Source: CAWVWF01 sp963933885 (GTDB lineage Bacteria; Bacteroidota; Bacteroidia; Flavobacteriales_C; GCA-002722245). Taken from it: DNA of 14,736 nucleotides. Of the stretch, positions 1-7,739 are shown one piece after another; position 1 is the stretch's first letter, and each line of letters starts with the position of its first letter. The stretch is from positions 1 through 14,736 of the forward strand of contig CAWVWF010000074.1 in NCBI GenBank assembly GCA_963933885.1. The letters are read 5' to 3'. Both the position numbers and the translations under genes were made by a program. The notes beneath the pieces are model-generated. The model searched no databases. It was not told the origin of the DNA and saw only the letters and a list, made by a program, of their open reading frames with translations.

Positions 1-748
1 TTCTACATTAATGTGGGCAGGGATCAAAGATATATTGATCATTACAACACCTCATGATAAAGATTCTTTTGAAAAATTACTTGGAGATGGATCTCGTTTA
101 GGTTGTAATTTCACATATAAAATTCAAGAAGAACCTAACGGCTTAGCACAAGCTTTTGTTTTAGGAGAAGAGTTTATCGGGGACGATAAAGTTGCATTGA
201 TTTTAGGAGATAATATTTTCTATGGATCAGGATTGCCTAAATTATTATCTGATAACAGCAATGTTGACGGAGGAGTAGTATATGCTTATCACGTTTCAGA
301 TCCAGAAAGATATGGAGTTGTAGAATTTGACGAGAACAACACCGCTATTTCTATTGAGGAAAAACCAGAAAAACCAAAATCTAATTACGCTGTCCCTGGA
401 TTATATTTTTATGACAATGATGTTGTAGAAATTGCAAAGAACATTAAGCCAAGTCCAAGAGGTGAATATGAAATAACGGATGTTAATGCGGAATACTTAA
501 AAAGAGGAAAGCTTAGCGTAGGGATATTAGATAGAGGAACTGCTTGGTTAGACACAGGAACTTTTACAAGTTTAATGCAAGCTGGTCAGTTCGTTCAGGT
601 AATCGAAGAACGTCAAGGTTTAAAGATTGGATGTATTGAAGAAGTTGCTTATAGAAATGGATTTATAACAAAAGAACAACTATTAAAAATTTCAGAACCT
701 CTAGTTAAGAGTGGTTATGGAACATATTTACAAAACTTAGATCAATAG
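1..748 (+). CDS. rmlA: Glucose-1-phosphate thymidylyltransferase (RmlA), 5' end cut by window edge
   Basis: RmlA joins glucose-1-phosphate and dTTP to make dTDP-glucose, the first step of dTDP-L-rhamnose and related sugar synthesis in the cytoplasm. The reading frame is open to the left edge (first whole codon at 2-4), and the residues S-T-L just before the first Met (11-13) match the conserved 'LSTLM' of RmlA. That Met is therefore internal. By comparison with E. coli RmlA about 41 residues are missing, including the GxGTRxxP nucleotide-binding loop. Counting from the Met at 11, the visible part has LGDN (65-68, metal-binding Asp), EEKP (116-119, catalytic Lys), SNYAVPGLYFYD (124-135), GEYEITD (151-157) and the WLDTGT sugar-binding stretch (179-184). 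The next gene begins 1 nt after the TAG stop, so the two are co-transcribed. The family call is firm; the pathway is inferred, as rmlB, rmlC and rmlD are not visible. Confidence 0.95.
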   Translation, partial: STLMWAGIKDILIITTPHDKDSFEKLLGDGSRLGCNFTYKIQEEPNGLAQAFVLGEEFIGDDKVALILGDNIFYGSGLPKLLSDNSNVDGGVVYAYHVSDPERYGVVEFDENNTAISIEEKPEKPKSNYAVPGLYFYDNDVVEIAKNIKPSPRGEYEITDVNAEYLKRGKLSVGILDRGTAWLDTGTFTSLMQAGQFVQVIEERQGLKIGCIEEVAYRNGFITKEQLLKISEPLVKSGYGTYLQNLDQ

Positions 749-749
749 T

Positions 750-1688
750 ATGACTAGAATTTTAGTAACAGGAGGATCAGGATTTATTGGAAGTGTATTG
801 GCTGAAAAGTTAATTAGAAATAAAGATAATTTTGTTGTAATTGTTGATGATTTATCTACAGGAGACATCAATAAATTACCAGATCACTTACCAAAAGACA
901 ATTGGAGATTTGTTAAAGCGGATGTTAATGAATACCGTGATATTTCTGAAATAATGCTTGGAGGAAAGTTTGATTATGTTTTCCATTATGCGGCATTGGT
1001 TGGAGTTTTAAGAACTCAAGAAAATCCAGTAAAAGTATTAAGAGATATTGAAGGAATTAAACACGTTTTAAACCTTTGTAAAAGTACGGGTGTTAAGCGT
1101 ATCTTTTTCTCTTCTTCTTCGGAAGTATATGGTGAACCAGTTGAATTACCACAACACGAGCAAACTACTCCATTGAACTCTAAAGTTCCTTATGCAGTAG
1201 TTAAAAATATAGGTGAAGCATTCTTAAGATCATATGAGCAAGAGTTTGGATTGGAGTATACAATTTTTAGATTTTTCAATACTTATGGTCCTAATCAAAG
1301 TGATGATTTTGTAATGTCTAAATTTTTAATGAAAGCATTAAACAACGAAGACATTTCAATATATGGAGACGGGTCTCAAACAAGAACTTTCTGCTATTGC
1401 GATGACAATGTTGATGCGTGTTTAAAGGCATTTTATGAGAATAAAGTAGTTAACGACGTAATGAATGTTGGTGGAGAGAAGGAAATAACAATTCTTGAAC
1501 TTGCAAAGGTTATTATTGAAGCAACGAATTCTAGTTCTAAAATTGTTTATTTACCACCATTGAAGGATGGAGATATGACAAGAAGATGTCCTGATAACTC
1601 AAAAATGAGAAACCTTTTAGGTAGAGAATTAACACCAGTTGCTGAAGGAATCAAAAAATTATTAAGTAGTCCACAATTTCAAAAATAA
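750..1688 (+). CDS. NAD-dependent nucleotide-sugar epimerase/dehydratase (extended SDR, UXS-like)
   Basis: An extended short-chain dehydrogenase/reductase of 312 residues, the usual length for nucleotide-sugar epimerases, dehydratases and decarboxylases. The NAD-binding Rossmann motif is GGSGFIG (8-14). The active site shows the Ser run at 121-124 followed by EVYG, and the YxxxK pair Y148/K152. FFNTYGP (175-181) and GDGSQTRTFCYCDD (206-219) are typical of the sugar-binding half. That last motif resembles UDP-glucuronate decarboxylase (UXS) and related epimerases more than RmlB. The exact substrate cannot be read from sequence: UDP-xylose synthesis, 4-epimerisation or a dTDP-sugar reaction are all possible. 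The ATG follows the rmlA stop by 1 nt, and the stop lies 4 nt before the next gene, so it sits inside a compact operon. It probably makes an activated sugar for a surface glycan. Confidence 0.9.
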   Translation: MTRILVTGGSGFIGSVLAEKLIRNKDNFVVIVDDLSTGDINKLPDHLPKDNWRFVKADVNEYRDISEIMLGGKFDYVFHYAALVGVLRTQENPVKVLRDIEGIKHVLNLCKSTGVKRIFFSSSSEVYGEPVELPQHEQTTPLNSKVPYAVVKNIGEAFLRSYEQEFGLEYTIFRFFNTYGPNQSDDFVMSKFLMKALNNEDISIYGDGSQTRTFCYCDDNVDACLKAFYENKVVNDVMNVGGEKEITILELAKVIIEATNSSSKIVYLPPLKDGDMTRRCPDNSKMRNLLGRELTPVAEGIKKLLSSPQFQK

Positions 1689-1692
1689 TACA

Positions 1693-2658
1693 TTGAAAAC
1701 GCTTGAGGAGGTAATCGGAATTGTTCAAAAAGAAATTAAGGAAATTAATTATCTTGGAGAACCAAAGGAACTTTACGAGCCAATGAATTACGTATTACAG
1801 CTTGGAGGTAAACGCCTCCGACCTGTTACCGTTTTACTTGCTGCAAATTTGTTCTCAGATAATATTTCATCTGCAATTCCAGCTGCAAAAGCTATTGAGG
1901 TTTTTCATAATTTTACACTTGTCCATGATGACATTATGGATGATGCTCCATTGAGAAGAGGGAAGGCAACAGTTCATGAGAAATGGAACGATAACGTTGC
2001 TATCTTATCTGGTGACAGTCTTCTCATAAAGGCATATGATCACTTCTTAGAAGGTAATTATGTAAACCTAAGCGGAATTCTATCTACGTTTAATAAAACA
2101 GCTCTTGAAGTCTGTGAAGGTCAACAATTGGATATGAATTTTGAAACTCGTTCGGACGTTACAATCGATGAGTATATCAATATGATTCGATTAAAAACTT
2201 CTGTATTAGTTGGAGGTGCAATGAAAATTGGAGCATTATTAGCTCAATCTAGTGCTGAAGACGCTCAACACATATATGATTTTGGAGTAAATGTAGGATT
2301 AGCGTTTCAGCTTCAAGATGATTATTTAGATTGCTTTGGAGATCCAGAAAAATTTGGAAAACAAGTAGGTGGAGATATTATATCTAATAAGAAAACCTTC
2401 ATGATGCTTAAAGCTCTTGAACTTGATAAATCAGGTGAGCTTAATAACTGGGTTGAGAAGGAAACATTTGATTCCGTTGAAAAAGTTAATGCTGTTAAAG
2501 TACTGTATAAAGCCTTAAAAGTTGATTCACTTGCTTTTGAATTAATGGATAAATATTATTCTAAAGGATTAGAAAGTTTATCTGCAATTAGTATTGATAA
2601 TGAAAAGAAAACAATGCTTAAAGCGTTTGCTGCTCAACTAATGAAAAGATCTCATTAA
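1693..2658 (+). CDS. Polyprenyl diphosphate synthase, probably geranylgeranyl-PP type
   Basis: A trans-isoprenyl diphosphate synthase that condenses isopentenyl-PP with allylic diphosphates in the cytoplasm. Its 321 residues carry the family marks in order: GGKRLRP (38-44), the first Asp-rich motif DDIMD (79-83) followed by LRRG (87-90), LKTSVLVGGAMKIGA (167-181), and the second Asp-rich motif FQLQDDYLD (205-213). The first motif is DDxxD without the two-residue insertion of IspA-type bacterial FPP synthases. The residues 5 and 4 before it are F74 and T75, the pattern of archaeal-type GGPP synthases, so a C20 product is the best guess. The start is TTG at 1693: the conserved KELYEPMNYVLQLGGKRLRP block begins at residue 25, an in-frame stop lies at 1663-1665, and no ATG or GTG falls between. 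GGPP could feed carotenoid or quinone synthesis. Its place behind sugar-nucleotide genes is unusual. Confidence 0.93.
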   Translation: MKTLEEVIGIVQKEIKEINYLGEPKELYEPMNYVLQLGGKRLRPVTVLLAANLFSDNISSAIPAAKAIEVFHNFTLVHDDIMDDAPLRRGKATVHEKWNDNVAILSGDSLLIKAYDHFLEGNYVNLSGILSTFNKTALEVCEGQQLDMNFETRSDVTIDEYINMIRLKTSVLVGGAMKIGALLAQSSAEDAQHIYDFGVNVGLAFQLQDDYLDCFGDPEKFGKQVGGDIISNKKTFMMLKALELDKSGELNNWVEKETFDSVEKVNAVKVLYKALKVDSLAFELMDKYYSKGLESLSAISIDNEKKTMLKAFAAQLMKRSH

Positions 2659-3008
2659 TGGGTTTAATCTCTATCGAGGATGCTTCTGTTTATCTAAAAC
2701 AAGATCACTATTTTAATAAGCTAAAGGAGCAATTAAGTAAAGATTTTGGGGCTGAAGACTTCGATATGGCTATGGATAATCTAAATATTGAAGACGCTAT
2801 AAAGCTGAATTCAATAATAGCCCAATACTTAACTTATCTTGAAACTCAGAATACAGAAACCTTCTTTCAAATCTTGTATAGAATTGATATTCCAGAAGCT
2901 GACTTTAAGTCCCAAATTCTTACTAATGGTTTGGATATCCTAGCACTTTCTGAGTTAGTAATTAAGCGAGAATTAATCAAAATTTTACTTAGAGAGCAGT
3001 ATAGCTAA
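2658..3008 (+). CDS. Conserved-looking small protein of unknown function
   Basis: I do not recognise this 116-residue protein. It appears soluble and mainly alpha-helical, with no signal peptide, membrane segment or metal-binding cluster. It is acidic near residues 29-47 (DFGAEDFDMAMDNLNIEDA) and ends in an amphipathic helix rich in Leu, Ile, Lys and Arg. The ATG overlaps the stop of the prenyl synthase gene (TAATG at 2656-2660), which suggests translational coupling and supports its being a real gene. It is the last gene of the operon: its stop is 10 nt from the stop of the convergent RNase R gene, and I see no hairpin in that gap. It could be an accessory protein for the synthase or merely co-expressed; the sequence does not decide. 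Confidence 0.75.
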   Translation: MGLISIEDASVYLKQDHYFNKLKEQLSKDFGAEDFDMAMDNLNIEDAIKLNSIIAQYLTYLETQNTETFFQILYRIDIPEADFKSQILTNGLDILALSELVIKRELIKILLREQYS

Positions 3009-3018
3009 ACTTCATAAA

Positions 3019-5292
3019 TTATTTCTCTTCTTCAGTTTCTTCCTCGCTATCAACTAAAATGTAGTCTAATTGTTTTTTGGCTAGATCAGCATTTTTAATC
3101 TGAACAGTTACTCTATCACCCATTTGATACTTCTTCCCATGTCGTGATCCCACTAAACAATAATTATTTGCATCGAGAACATAAGTGTCGTCATCCATTG
3201 ATCTTATTGAAATCATTCCTTCACAAAGGTTTTCTTCAATTTCAGCATAGATTCCCCATTCGGTAACTCCACTAATAATAGCAGTAAATTCTTCACCAAG
3301 GTGTTTTGCCATAAACTCAACCTGCTTATATTTAATTGAATCTCGTTCAGCAGAAGCAGCTTGTTTTTCCATTGTGGAACAATGCTTACAATTATCTTCA
3401 TAATCATCAGTACTTGCACTTTTTCCACCATCTAGGTATTGTTGTAATAGTCTATGAACCATTACATCAGGATACCTTCGAATAGGGGATGTGAAGTGAG
3501 AGTAATATTCAAAAGCAAGACCATAATGTCCAATATTACTTGTTGAATATTCAGCTTTAGCCATTGTTCTAACAGCTAAAGTTTCTATCATATTACCTTC
3601 CTTCTTACCATGAACATCTTTTAAAAGATCGTTCAATGATTTAGCAATATTCGTGTTGTCCCCACCTTTAATGTTATATCCAAATTGAGTTACAAAGTTT
3701 GCAAACTGTTCAAACCTATCAGGTTTTGGCTTATCATGAATTCGATATATGAATGTCTTAGGGTTTTTGTTCTTTTTTCTATCACCGATGAATTTTGCAA
3801 CACTTCGGTTTGCTTGAAGCATAAACTCTTCTATAAGTTTGTTAGCGTCTTTACTTTCTTTAAAGTATACTCCAGTTGGTGTTGCATTGTCTTCTTTGTC
3901 AAGGTTGAATTTAACTTCAACACGATCAAAGCTGATGGCTCCACTTTTAAAACGCTTTGCTCTTAATTTTTTGGCTAACGTATCCATGATCAATATCTCT
4001 TCAGACAATTCACCTTCTTTGTTCTCTATAATCTCTTGAGCCTCTTCATAAGAGAATCTACGATCAGAATAGATAACTGTTCTTCCAAACCATTCGTCAA
4101 CAATGTTGGCATTTTCATCAAACTCAAATACTGCAGAAAATGTAAATTTTTCTTCATTAGGTCTAAGAGAACACACTCCGTTTGAAAGCTTCTCAGGAAG
4201 CATGGGAACAACTCTATCAACTAAATAGACAGATGTTGCGCGATCGTAAGCCTCAACGTCTAAAATCCCTCCAGGCTGCATGTAGTGAGAAACATCTGCA
4301 ATGTGAACACCTATCTCATAGTTTCCGTTAGGAAGTTTTTTAATAGATAATGCATCATCAAAATCTTTCGCATCATGAGGATCTATTGTAAAAGTTAAAA
4401 CATCTCTAAAGTCTCTTCTTTTCTTAATTTCTTCAGGATCTAAATCAAATGATATTTTTTCAGCTTCACGCTCAACTTCTTGAGGGAATTTATTTGGTAG
4501 ATCATATTCAAAAAGGATAGAATGCATAATTACATCATTATCCGTTGCAGCTCCTAAAACTTCTGTGATTCTACCAAAAGGATTTTTAGAATCGTTGGGC
4601 CAATCAGTAATTTCTCCGATTGCTTTTTCACCGTCAACGGCACCCCTCAATTTAGTTAAAGGGATGTATAAGTCAACACCAATACGTTGATTATCTGGAA
4701 CTAGAAATCCAAACTTCCCATTTCGGTGCATTTGAATTGTTCCTATAAACTGAGTTCTAGCTCGTTTAATAATCTTTGTTACTATCCCCTCGGGTTTTTT
4801 TCTTCCATGTACAACTTTGATAAAGACAGTGTCGCCATGTAATGCTTTATTTATATTTTTCGCATGTATAAATACATCTTTCTCTGAATCAGGGGACACT
4901 AAATATGCAGAACCTGTACTTGTTCCATCTATTACACCTTCTAATTCTTGTGATTCTGTACTTGAACTCGAAACTGAATCCGAATTTTCTTTTTTAGAAT
5001 CCATATTCAAACGGTATTTACCTCTCGAAATTTCATCTAAAACTTTTTGATCAACCATGTCTTGAAGCATTGCACCAACTCGTGCACGATCAAGTTTATT
5101 ACCAATCCTCAATGCTCTACTTACTTCTTTGTAGTTCATCCCTTGAGTAGGGTTTTTATTAAATAACCTTACAATGGCATCAGCCATTTTACTAGGATCA
5201 TTAAGGTTATTATTGGATTGTTTATTTTCTTTTTGTCCGTTTCCTTCTTGTTTTTTTGAAGGGTTATGACTGTTTTTGTTTCTGCGTGACAT
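3019..5292 (-). CDS. rnr: Ribonuclease R
   Basis: A processive 3'-to-5' exoribonuclease that degrades structured RNA and takes part in rRNA quality control and mRNA decay. The 757 residues are laid out as follows: a Lys/Asn-rich basic tail (1-35), a winged-helix domain (about 36-95), two cold-shock-type OB folds (about 115-250), the RNB catalytic domain (about 292-620) and an S1 RNA-binding domain (about 665-748). The catalytic stretch IDPHDAKDFDDAL (303-315) supplies the four metal-binding aspartates D304, D310, D312 and D313, equivalent to the E. coli TIDGEDARDFDDA site. HFTSPIRRYPD (599-609) is the second RNB signature. The C-terminus is short and acidic rather than the long Lys-rich tail of E. 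coli RNase R; the basic stretch is at the N-terminus instead. It lies 75 nt downstream of the desaturase gene on the same strand. It looks intact. Confidence 0.97.
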   Translation of the reverse strand: MSRRNKNSHNPSKKQEGNGQKENKQSNNNLNDPSKMADAIVRLFNKNPTQGMNYKEVSRALRIGNKLDRARVGAMLQDMVDQKVLDEISRGKYRLNMDSKKENSDSVSSSSTESQELEGVIDGTSTGSAYLVSPDSEKDVFIHAKNINKALHGDTVFIKVVHGRKKPEGIVTKIIKRARTQFIGTIQMHRNGKFGFLVPDNQRIGVDLYIPLTKLRGAVDGEKAIGEITDWPNDSKNPFGRITEVLGAATDNDVIMHSILFEYDLPNKFPQEVEREAEKISFDLDPEEIKKRRDFRDVLTFTIDPHDAKDFDDALSIKKLPNGNYEIGVHIADVSHYMQPGGILDVEAYDRATSVYLVDRVVPMLPEKLSNGVCSLRPNEEKFTFSAVFEFDENANIVDEWFGRTVIYSDRRFSYEEAQEIIENKEGELSEEILIMDTLAKKLRAKRFKSGAISFDRVEVKFNLDKEDNATPTGVYFKESKDANKLIEEFMLQANRSVAKFIGDRKKNKNPKTFIYRIHDKPKPDRFEQFANFVTQFGYNIKGGDNTNIAKSLNDLLKDVHGKKEGNMIETLAVRTMAKAEYSTSNIGHYGLAFEYYSHFTSPIRRYPDVMVHRLLQQYLDGGKSASTDDYEDNCKHCSTMEKQAASAERDSIKYKQVEFMAKHLGEEFTAIISGVTEWGIYAEIEENLCEGMISIRSMDDDTYVLDANNYCLVGSRHGKKYQMGDRVTVQIKNADLAKKQLDYILVDSEEETEEEK

Positions 5293-5367
5293 ACTTAAAT
5301 GTACGAATGAGAAGAGGTGTGTTTCGTTTTAAAGAGAAAAAGTTATGAACTAAGAAGAAAGAAGAAC

Positions 5368-6456
5368 TTATACTGTTCCTAATTTTTTAAGCATTTTAGC
5401 ATGGTTCCAAAGTGCAGATCGAAAAGTTGGCTGAACGAAATAAGGTAATCCAAATTCTTTTGCTGTTGTCTCAACTATTTTAGATAAATCTTTATAATGA
5501 ATGTGACATATATTAGGAAATAAGTGATGCTCAACCTGAAAGTTTAATCCACCTACATACCAAGAAAGCAGTTTGTTTTTTGGAGCAAAGTTAACAGTAT
5601 TTAAAATTTGATGAGCAGCCCAATCTTGTTTGATAATGTTATCATCAGCTGCAGTAGCGAATTCACATTCTTCCATAACGTGAGCAGGTTGGAATATACT
5701 GCTTAAGATCAAACCAGCTAATCCATGCATTATAAAAAAACCTATAATAGTTGTTCCTACACTAGCTGAACCGAAATAAAGAGGAAGAAATAATATGAAT
5801 GAGAAATAAAGAATTTTAGTTACAATTATTTTAATTAATTCAATTGTAAACTGGTTTTTTCCTCCACCAATTAATCCCATTTTTTTATATCTTAAAATGG
5901 AATTGAAATCTTTATATGTTGACCAGTTAAGCGTTAGTAAACAATAGATTAACCAAGCATAAATGTGCTGGTATTTGTGTAGTTTTATTTTCTTTTGATT
6001 AGGTGAAAAACGTAAAATAGATGGTCCATTTAAATCCTGATCATACTCCTCAATGTTTGTATAAGTATGGTGTAGTACGTTATGCTGAATTTTCCAATTG
6101 ATTGATGCTCCACCAACGAAATTAATTACTTCTCCGAGAACTTTATTTAATTTTTTGTATTTGGAATAAGATCCATGAATAGCATCGTGCATTACACTTA
6201 ATCCAATTCCAGCCATAAAAACACCCATGATAGTCCAAAGACCAAGATGAATCCATGTATTTTGAATATCTACAAAAACTATAAAGTAAAAAGGTATAAG
6301 ATAGGTAAGTAACATTACGACTGTCTTTATATACATTCGATAATCACCAACGCGTTCTTTATTATTAGAAATAAAGTACTCGTCTATTCGACCTTTCAAA
6401 GTTTTGAAGAAGTCGGTTGGTGTTTTCGCTTTATATTTTAAAGGCGTAAAAGTCAA
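5368..6456 (-). CDS. Membrane fatty-acid desaturase (front-end type)
   Basis: An integral-membrane di-iron desaturase that puts cis double bonds into acyl chains and so sets membrane fluidity. The 362 residues show the three histidine boxes: HDAIH (90-94), HNVLHH (125-130) and QVEHH (307-311). The Q in the last box is typical of front-end (delta-5/delta-6-like) and acyl-lipid or linoleoyl-CoA desaturases. Hydrophobic segments lie near 44-62, 70-90, 165-177, 205-228 and 232-254. No cytochrome b5 domain is fused, so a separate ferredoxin or similar donor is expected. The start is TTG at 6456-6454: the frame has a stop at 6460-6462, and the next Met (residue 41) lies after FFKTLKGRIDEYF (16-28), which I take to be part of the family's N-terminus. 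A TAGGTTTG box lies about 33 nt upstream. Regiospecificity cannot be told from sequence. Confidence 0.93.
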   Translation of the reverse strand: MTFTPLKYKAKTPTDFFKTLKGRIDEYFISNNKERVGDYRMYIKTVVMLLTYLIPFYFIVFVDIQNTWIHLGLWTIMGVFMAGIGLSVMHDAIHGSYSKYKKLNKVLGEVINFVGGASINWKIQHNVLHHTYTNIEEYDQDLNGPSILRFSPNQKKIKLHKYQHIYAWLIYCLLTLNWSTYKDFNSILRYKKMGLIGGGKNQFTIELIKIIVTKILYFSFILFLPLYFGSASVGTTIIGFFIMHGLAGLILSSIFQPAHVMEECEFATAADDNIIKQDWAAHQILNTVNFAPKNKLLSWYVGGLNFQVEHHLFPNICHIHYKDLSKIVETTAKEFGLPYFVQPTFRSALWNHAKMLKKLGTV

Positions 6457-6488
6457 TGGTTACGAATTTGTTGCAAGATACGGATAAT

Positions 6489-6496
6489 CAAACCTA
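6489..6496 (-). promoter_or_regulatory. Candidate -7 box for the desaturase gene
   Basis: On the minus strand this reads TAGGTTTG, a perfect match to the Bacteroidota -7 consensus TAnnTTTG, about 33 nt before the TTG start of the desaturase. No TTG or TTTG -33 element sits at the usual 17-23 nt spacing, so support is from one box and its position only. Confidence 0.35.
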
Positions 6497-6571
6497 ATTA
6501 CATGAGAAATATTAGTTTTTGATTTTTTTTGCAAGTTTTTCTTGAACGAATAAAGTAAGCTTGGTATAAAA

Positions 6572-6736
6572 ATGAAAAATTATGAGCCCACTTTAGGAGT
6601 AAAAGTAATTGAAGTTCTATCTATGTGGTTTGTCATACTAAGTGTCTTTGGAGATTTAAGTGTATTATCTTTAATTCTAAAACTGATACGGTTTCGAAAT
6701 TACTTCAAAACTTTTGAATTCAGGCTAACTCACTAA
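6572..6736 (+). CDS. Possible 54-residue single-pass membrane microprotein
   Basis: A short open frame in the 268-nt gap between the desaturase and nitronate monooxygenase genes, on the opposite strand. It begins MKNYEPTLGVKVIEVL, has a hydrophobic stretch from about residue 10 to 39 broken by one Asp (residue 28), and ends in a basic, aromatic tail (RFRNYFKTFEFRLTH). That layout suits a small inner-membrane protein. Its last 12 nt overlap the 3' end of the convergent nitronate monooxygenase gene. A weak TAAGCTTG box (one mismatch to TAnnTTTG) lies at 6556-6563, only about 9 nt before the ATG. In DNA this AT-rich a frame of 54 codons can arise by chance, so this is tentative. Confidence 0.25.
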   Translation: MKNYEPTLGVKVIEVLSMWFVILSVFGDLSVLSLILKLIRFRNYFKTFEFRLTH

Positions 6737-7666
6737 TTCTTTAATTACATCCTTAACATCACGAATTTCTTTAACATCTTCTATACTTGGACCAGCACAC
6801 CACACTGTTTTATAAGTTGAACCAAAGGCAGCTTGTTCGATCTTTTTCATTCCCCTAAGCATGATTATCATCTTTATCCATTTTTTCAACCATTTATGCT
6901 TTTTCATCAATCGCTCTAAAAAATTGGGCTCTGTTCCCAATTCTTGAACATAAGGAGTGTTTATAACTGTTAGATGACTTCCTGAAAGTTTATTGGAGAG
7001 CACAATATCTTTTTCTCCATATTTAACACATGCGTTTTTATAGTCTTGGGATACTGGTGATTCGGTAGTAGCTATAAAAACAGTACCAACAGAGACACCA
7101 TCAGCACCAAAGCCTATAGCTTTTTCTAAATCTCCTTTTTTGGAGATACCACCTGCTGAGATTATTGGGATATTACAATTGCTTTTTAGTAACGGAATTA
7201 ACTCTTCAGCTGAAGTTGGTCCGCAATGACCTCCTGCTTTTTGATTAACAGCAATTACACCATCTGCTCCTAATTTTTCTACCTTTTGAGCATATTTTAA
7301 ATCTACAACATCGCAAAAGACTTTAATTCCAAGAGGTTTACATTTTGTTATAACATCCTCTGGGCTTCCTAGGGAAGTAATAATAAAACTTACATTTAGA
7401 TCTAGGCAAGACTGTAGCTGTGTACCAAGTTTTATATTAGATTTATTTACTATTAGATTAACTCCAATAGGCCCATTACTGGCTTGTTTAATTTCTTCAA
7501 TTGATTTTCTAAATTCAGCATCTGTCCTATAATTAAGTGCAGGGATAGCTGCCGCGATTCCGTTATTAAGTGCTTCAATCATCATTTTGGTATTTGTTAC
7601 CAAAAACATTGGAGCCATAATAATCGGATATTTTATCCCTAAAAGTTGAGTTAAAGTAGTTTTCAT
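6725..7666 (-). CDS. Nitronate monooxygenase-family FMN oxidoreductase
   Basis: A 313-residue FMN-binding TIM-barrel protein of the nitronate monooxygenase (2-nitropropane dioxygenase) family, which oxidises nitroalkanes or nitronates such as 3-nitropropionate. The enoyl-ACP reductase FabK belongs to the same fold family. Visible marks are YPIIMAPM (13-20) at the start of the barrel, GVNLIV (68-73), the AGGHCG loop (144-149) whose His147 matches the family's catalytic base, ISAGGISKKGD (169-179) and GADGVSVGTVFIATTES (187-203) for phosphate binding by FMN, and KTVWCAGPS (286-294) near the C-terminus. A basic stretch at 255-275 (Lys- and Trp-rich) may be an external helix. It appears to be transcribed alone: a 268-nt gap follows, and the upstream region of 211 nt is divergent with the small repressor gene. 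Actual substrate unknown; a detoxifying role is the usual reading. Confidence 0.88.
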   Translation of the reverse strand: MKTTLTQLLGIKYPIIMAPMFLVTNTKMMIEALNNGIAAAIPALNYRTDAEFRKSIEEIKQASNGPIGVNLIVNKSNIKLGTQLQSCLDLNVSFIITSLGSPEDVITKCKPLGIKVFCDVVDLKYAQKVEKLGADGVIAVNQKAGGHCGPTSAEELIPLLKSNCNIPIISAGGISKKGDLEKAIGFGADGVSVGTVFIATTESPVSQDYKNACVKYGEKDIVLSNKLSGSHLTVINTPYVQELGTEPNFLERLMKKHKWLKKWIKMIIMLRGMKKIEQAAFGSTYKTVWCAGPSIEDVKEIRDVKDVIKELVS

Positions 7667-7739
7667 AGCTTGATTTACTTAGATAGTTCTAGGTTTATTT
7701 CTACCAAAGGTTACTTTTTTCGTCGATAAATTAAAATTC

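Noticed and set aside
3009..3018. Terminator between the convergent small gene and RNase R
   Set aside because: The gap is 10 nt and I find no stem-loop in it or across its borders.
3213..4220. Several open frames of 64-93 codons on both strands inside the RNase R gene
   Set aside because: They lie wholly within an intact, clearly conserved gene and encode no recognisable protein.
6704..6718. Dyad TTCAAAACTTTTGAA just after the nitronate monooxygenase stop, as a terminator
   Set aside because: The arms are almost all A-T with a 1-nt centre and no T-run follows on the minus strand, so it would be a very weak hairpin.
7705..7713. TAACCTTTG on the minus strand as promoter of the nitronate monooxygenase gene
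   Set aside because: It has three rather than two bases between TA and TTTG, and no -33 element is in range.
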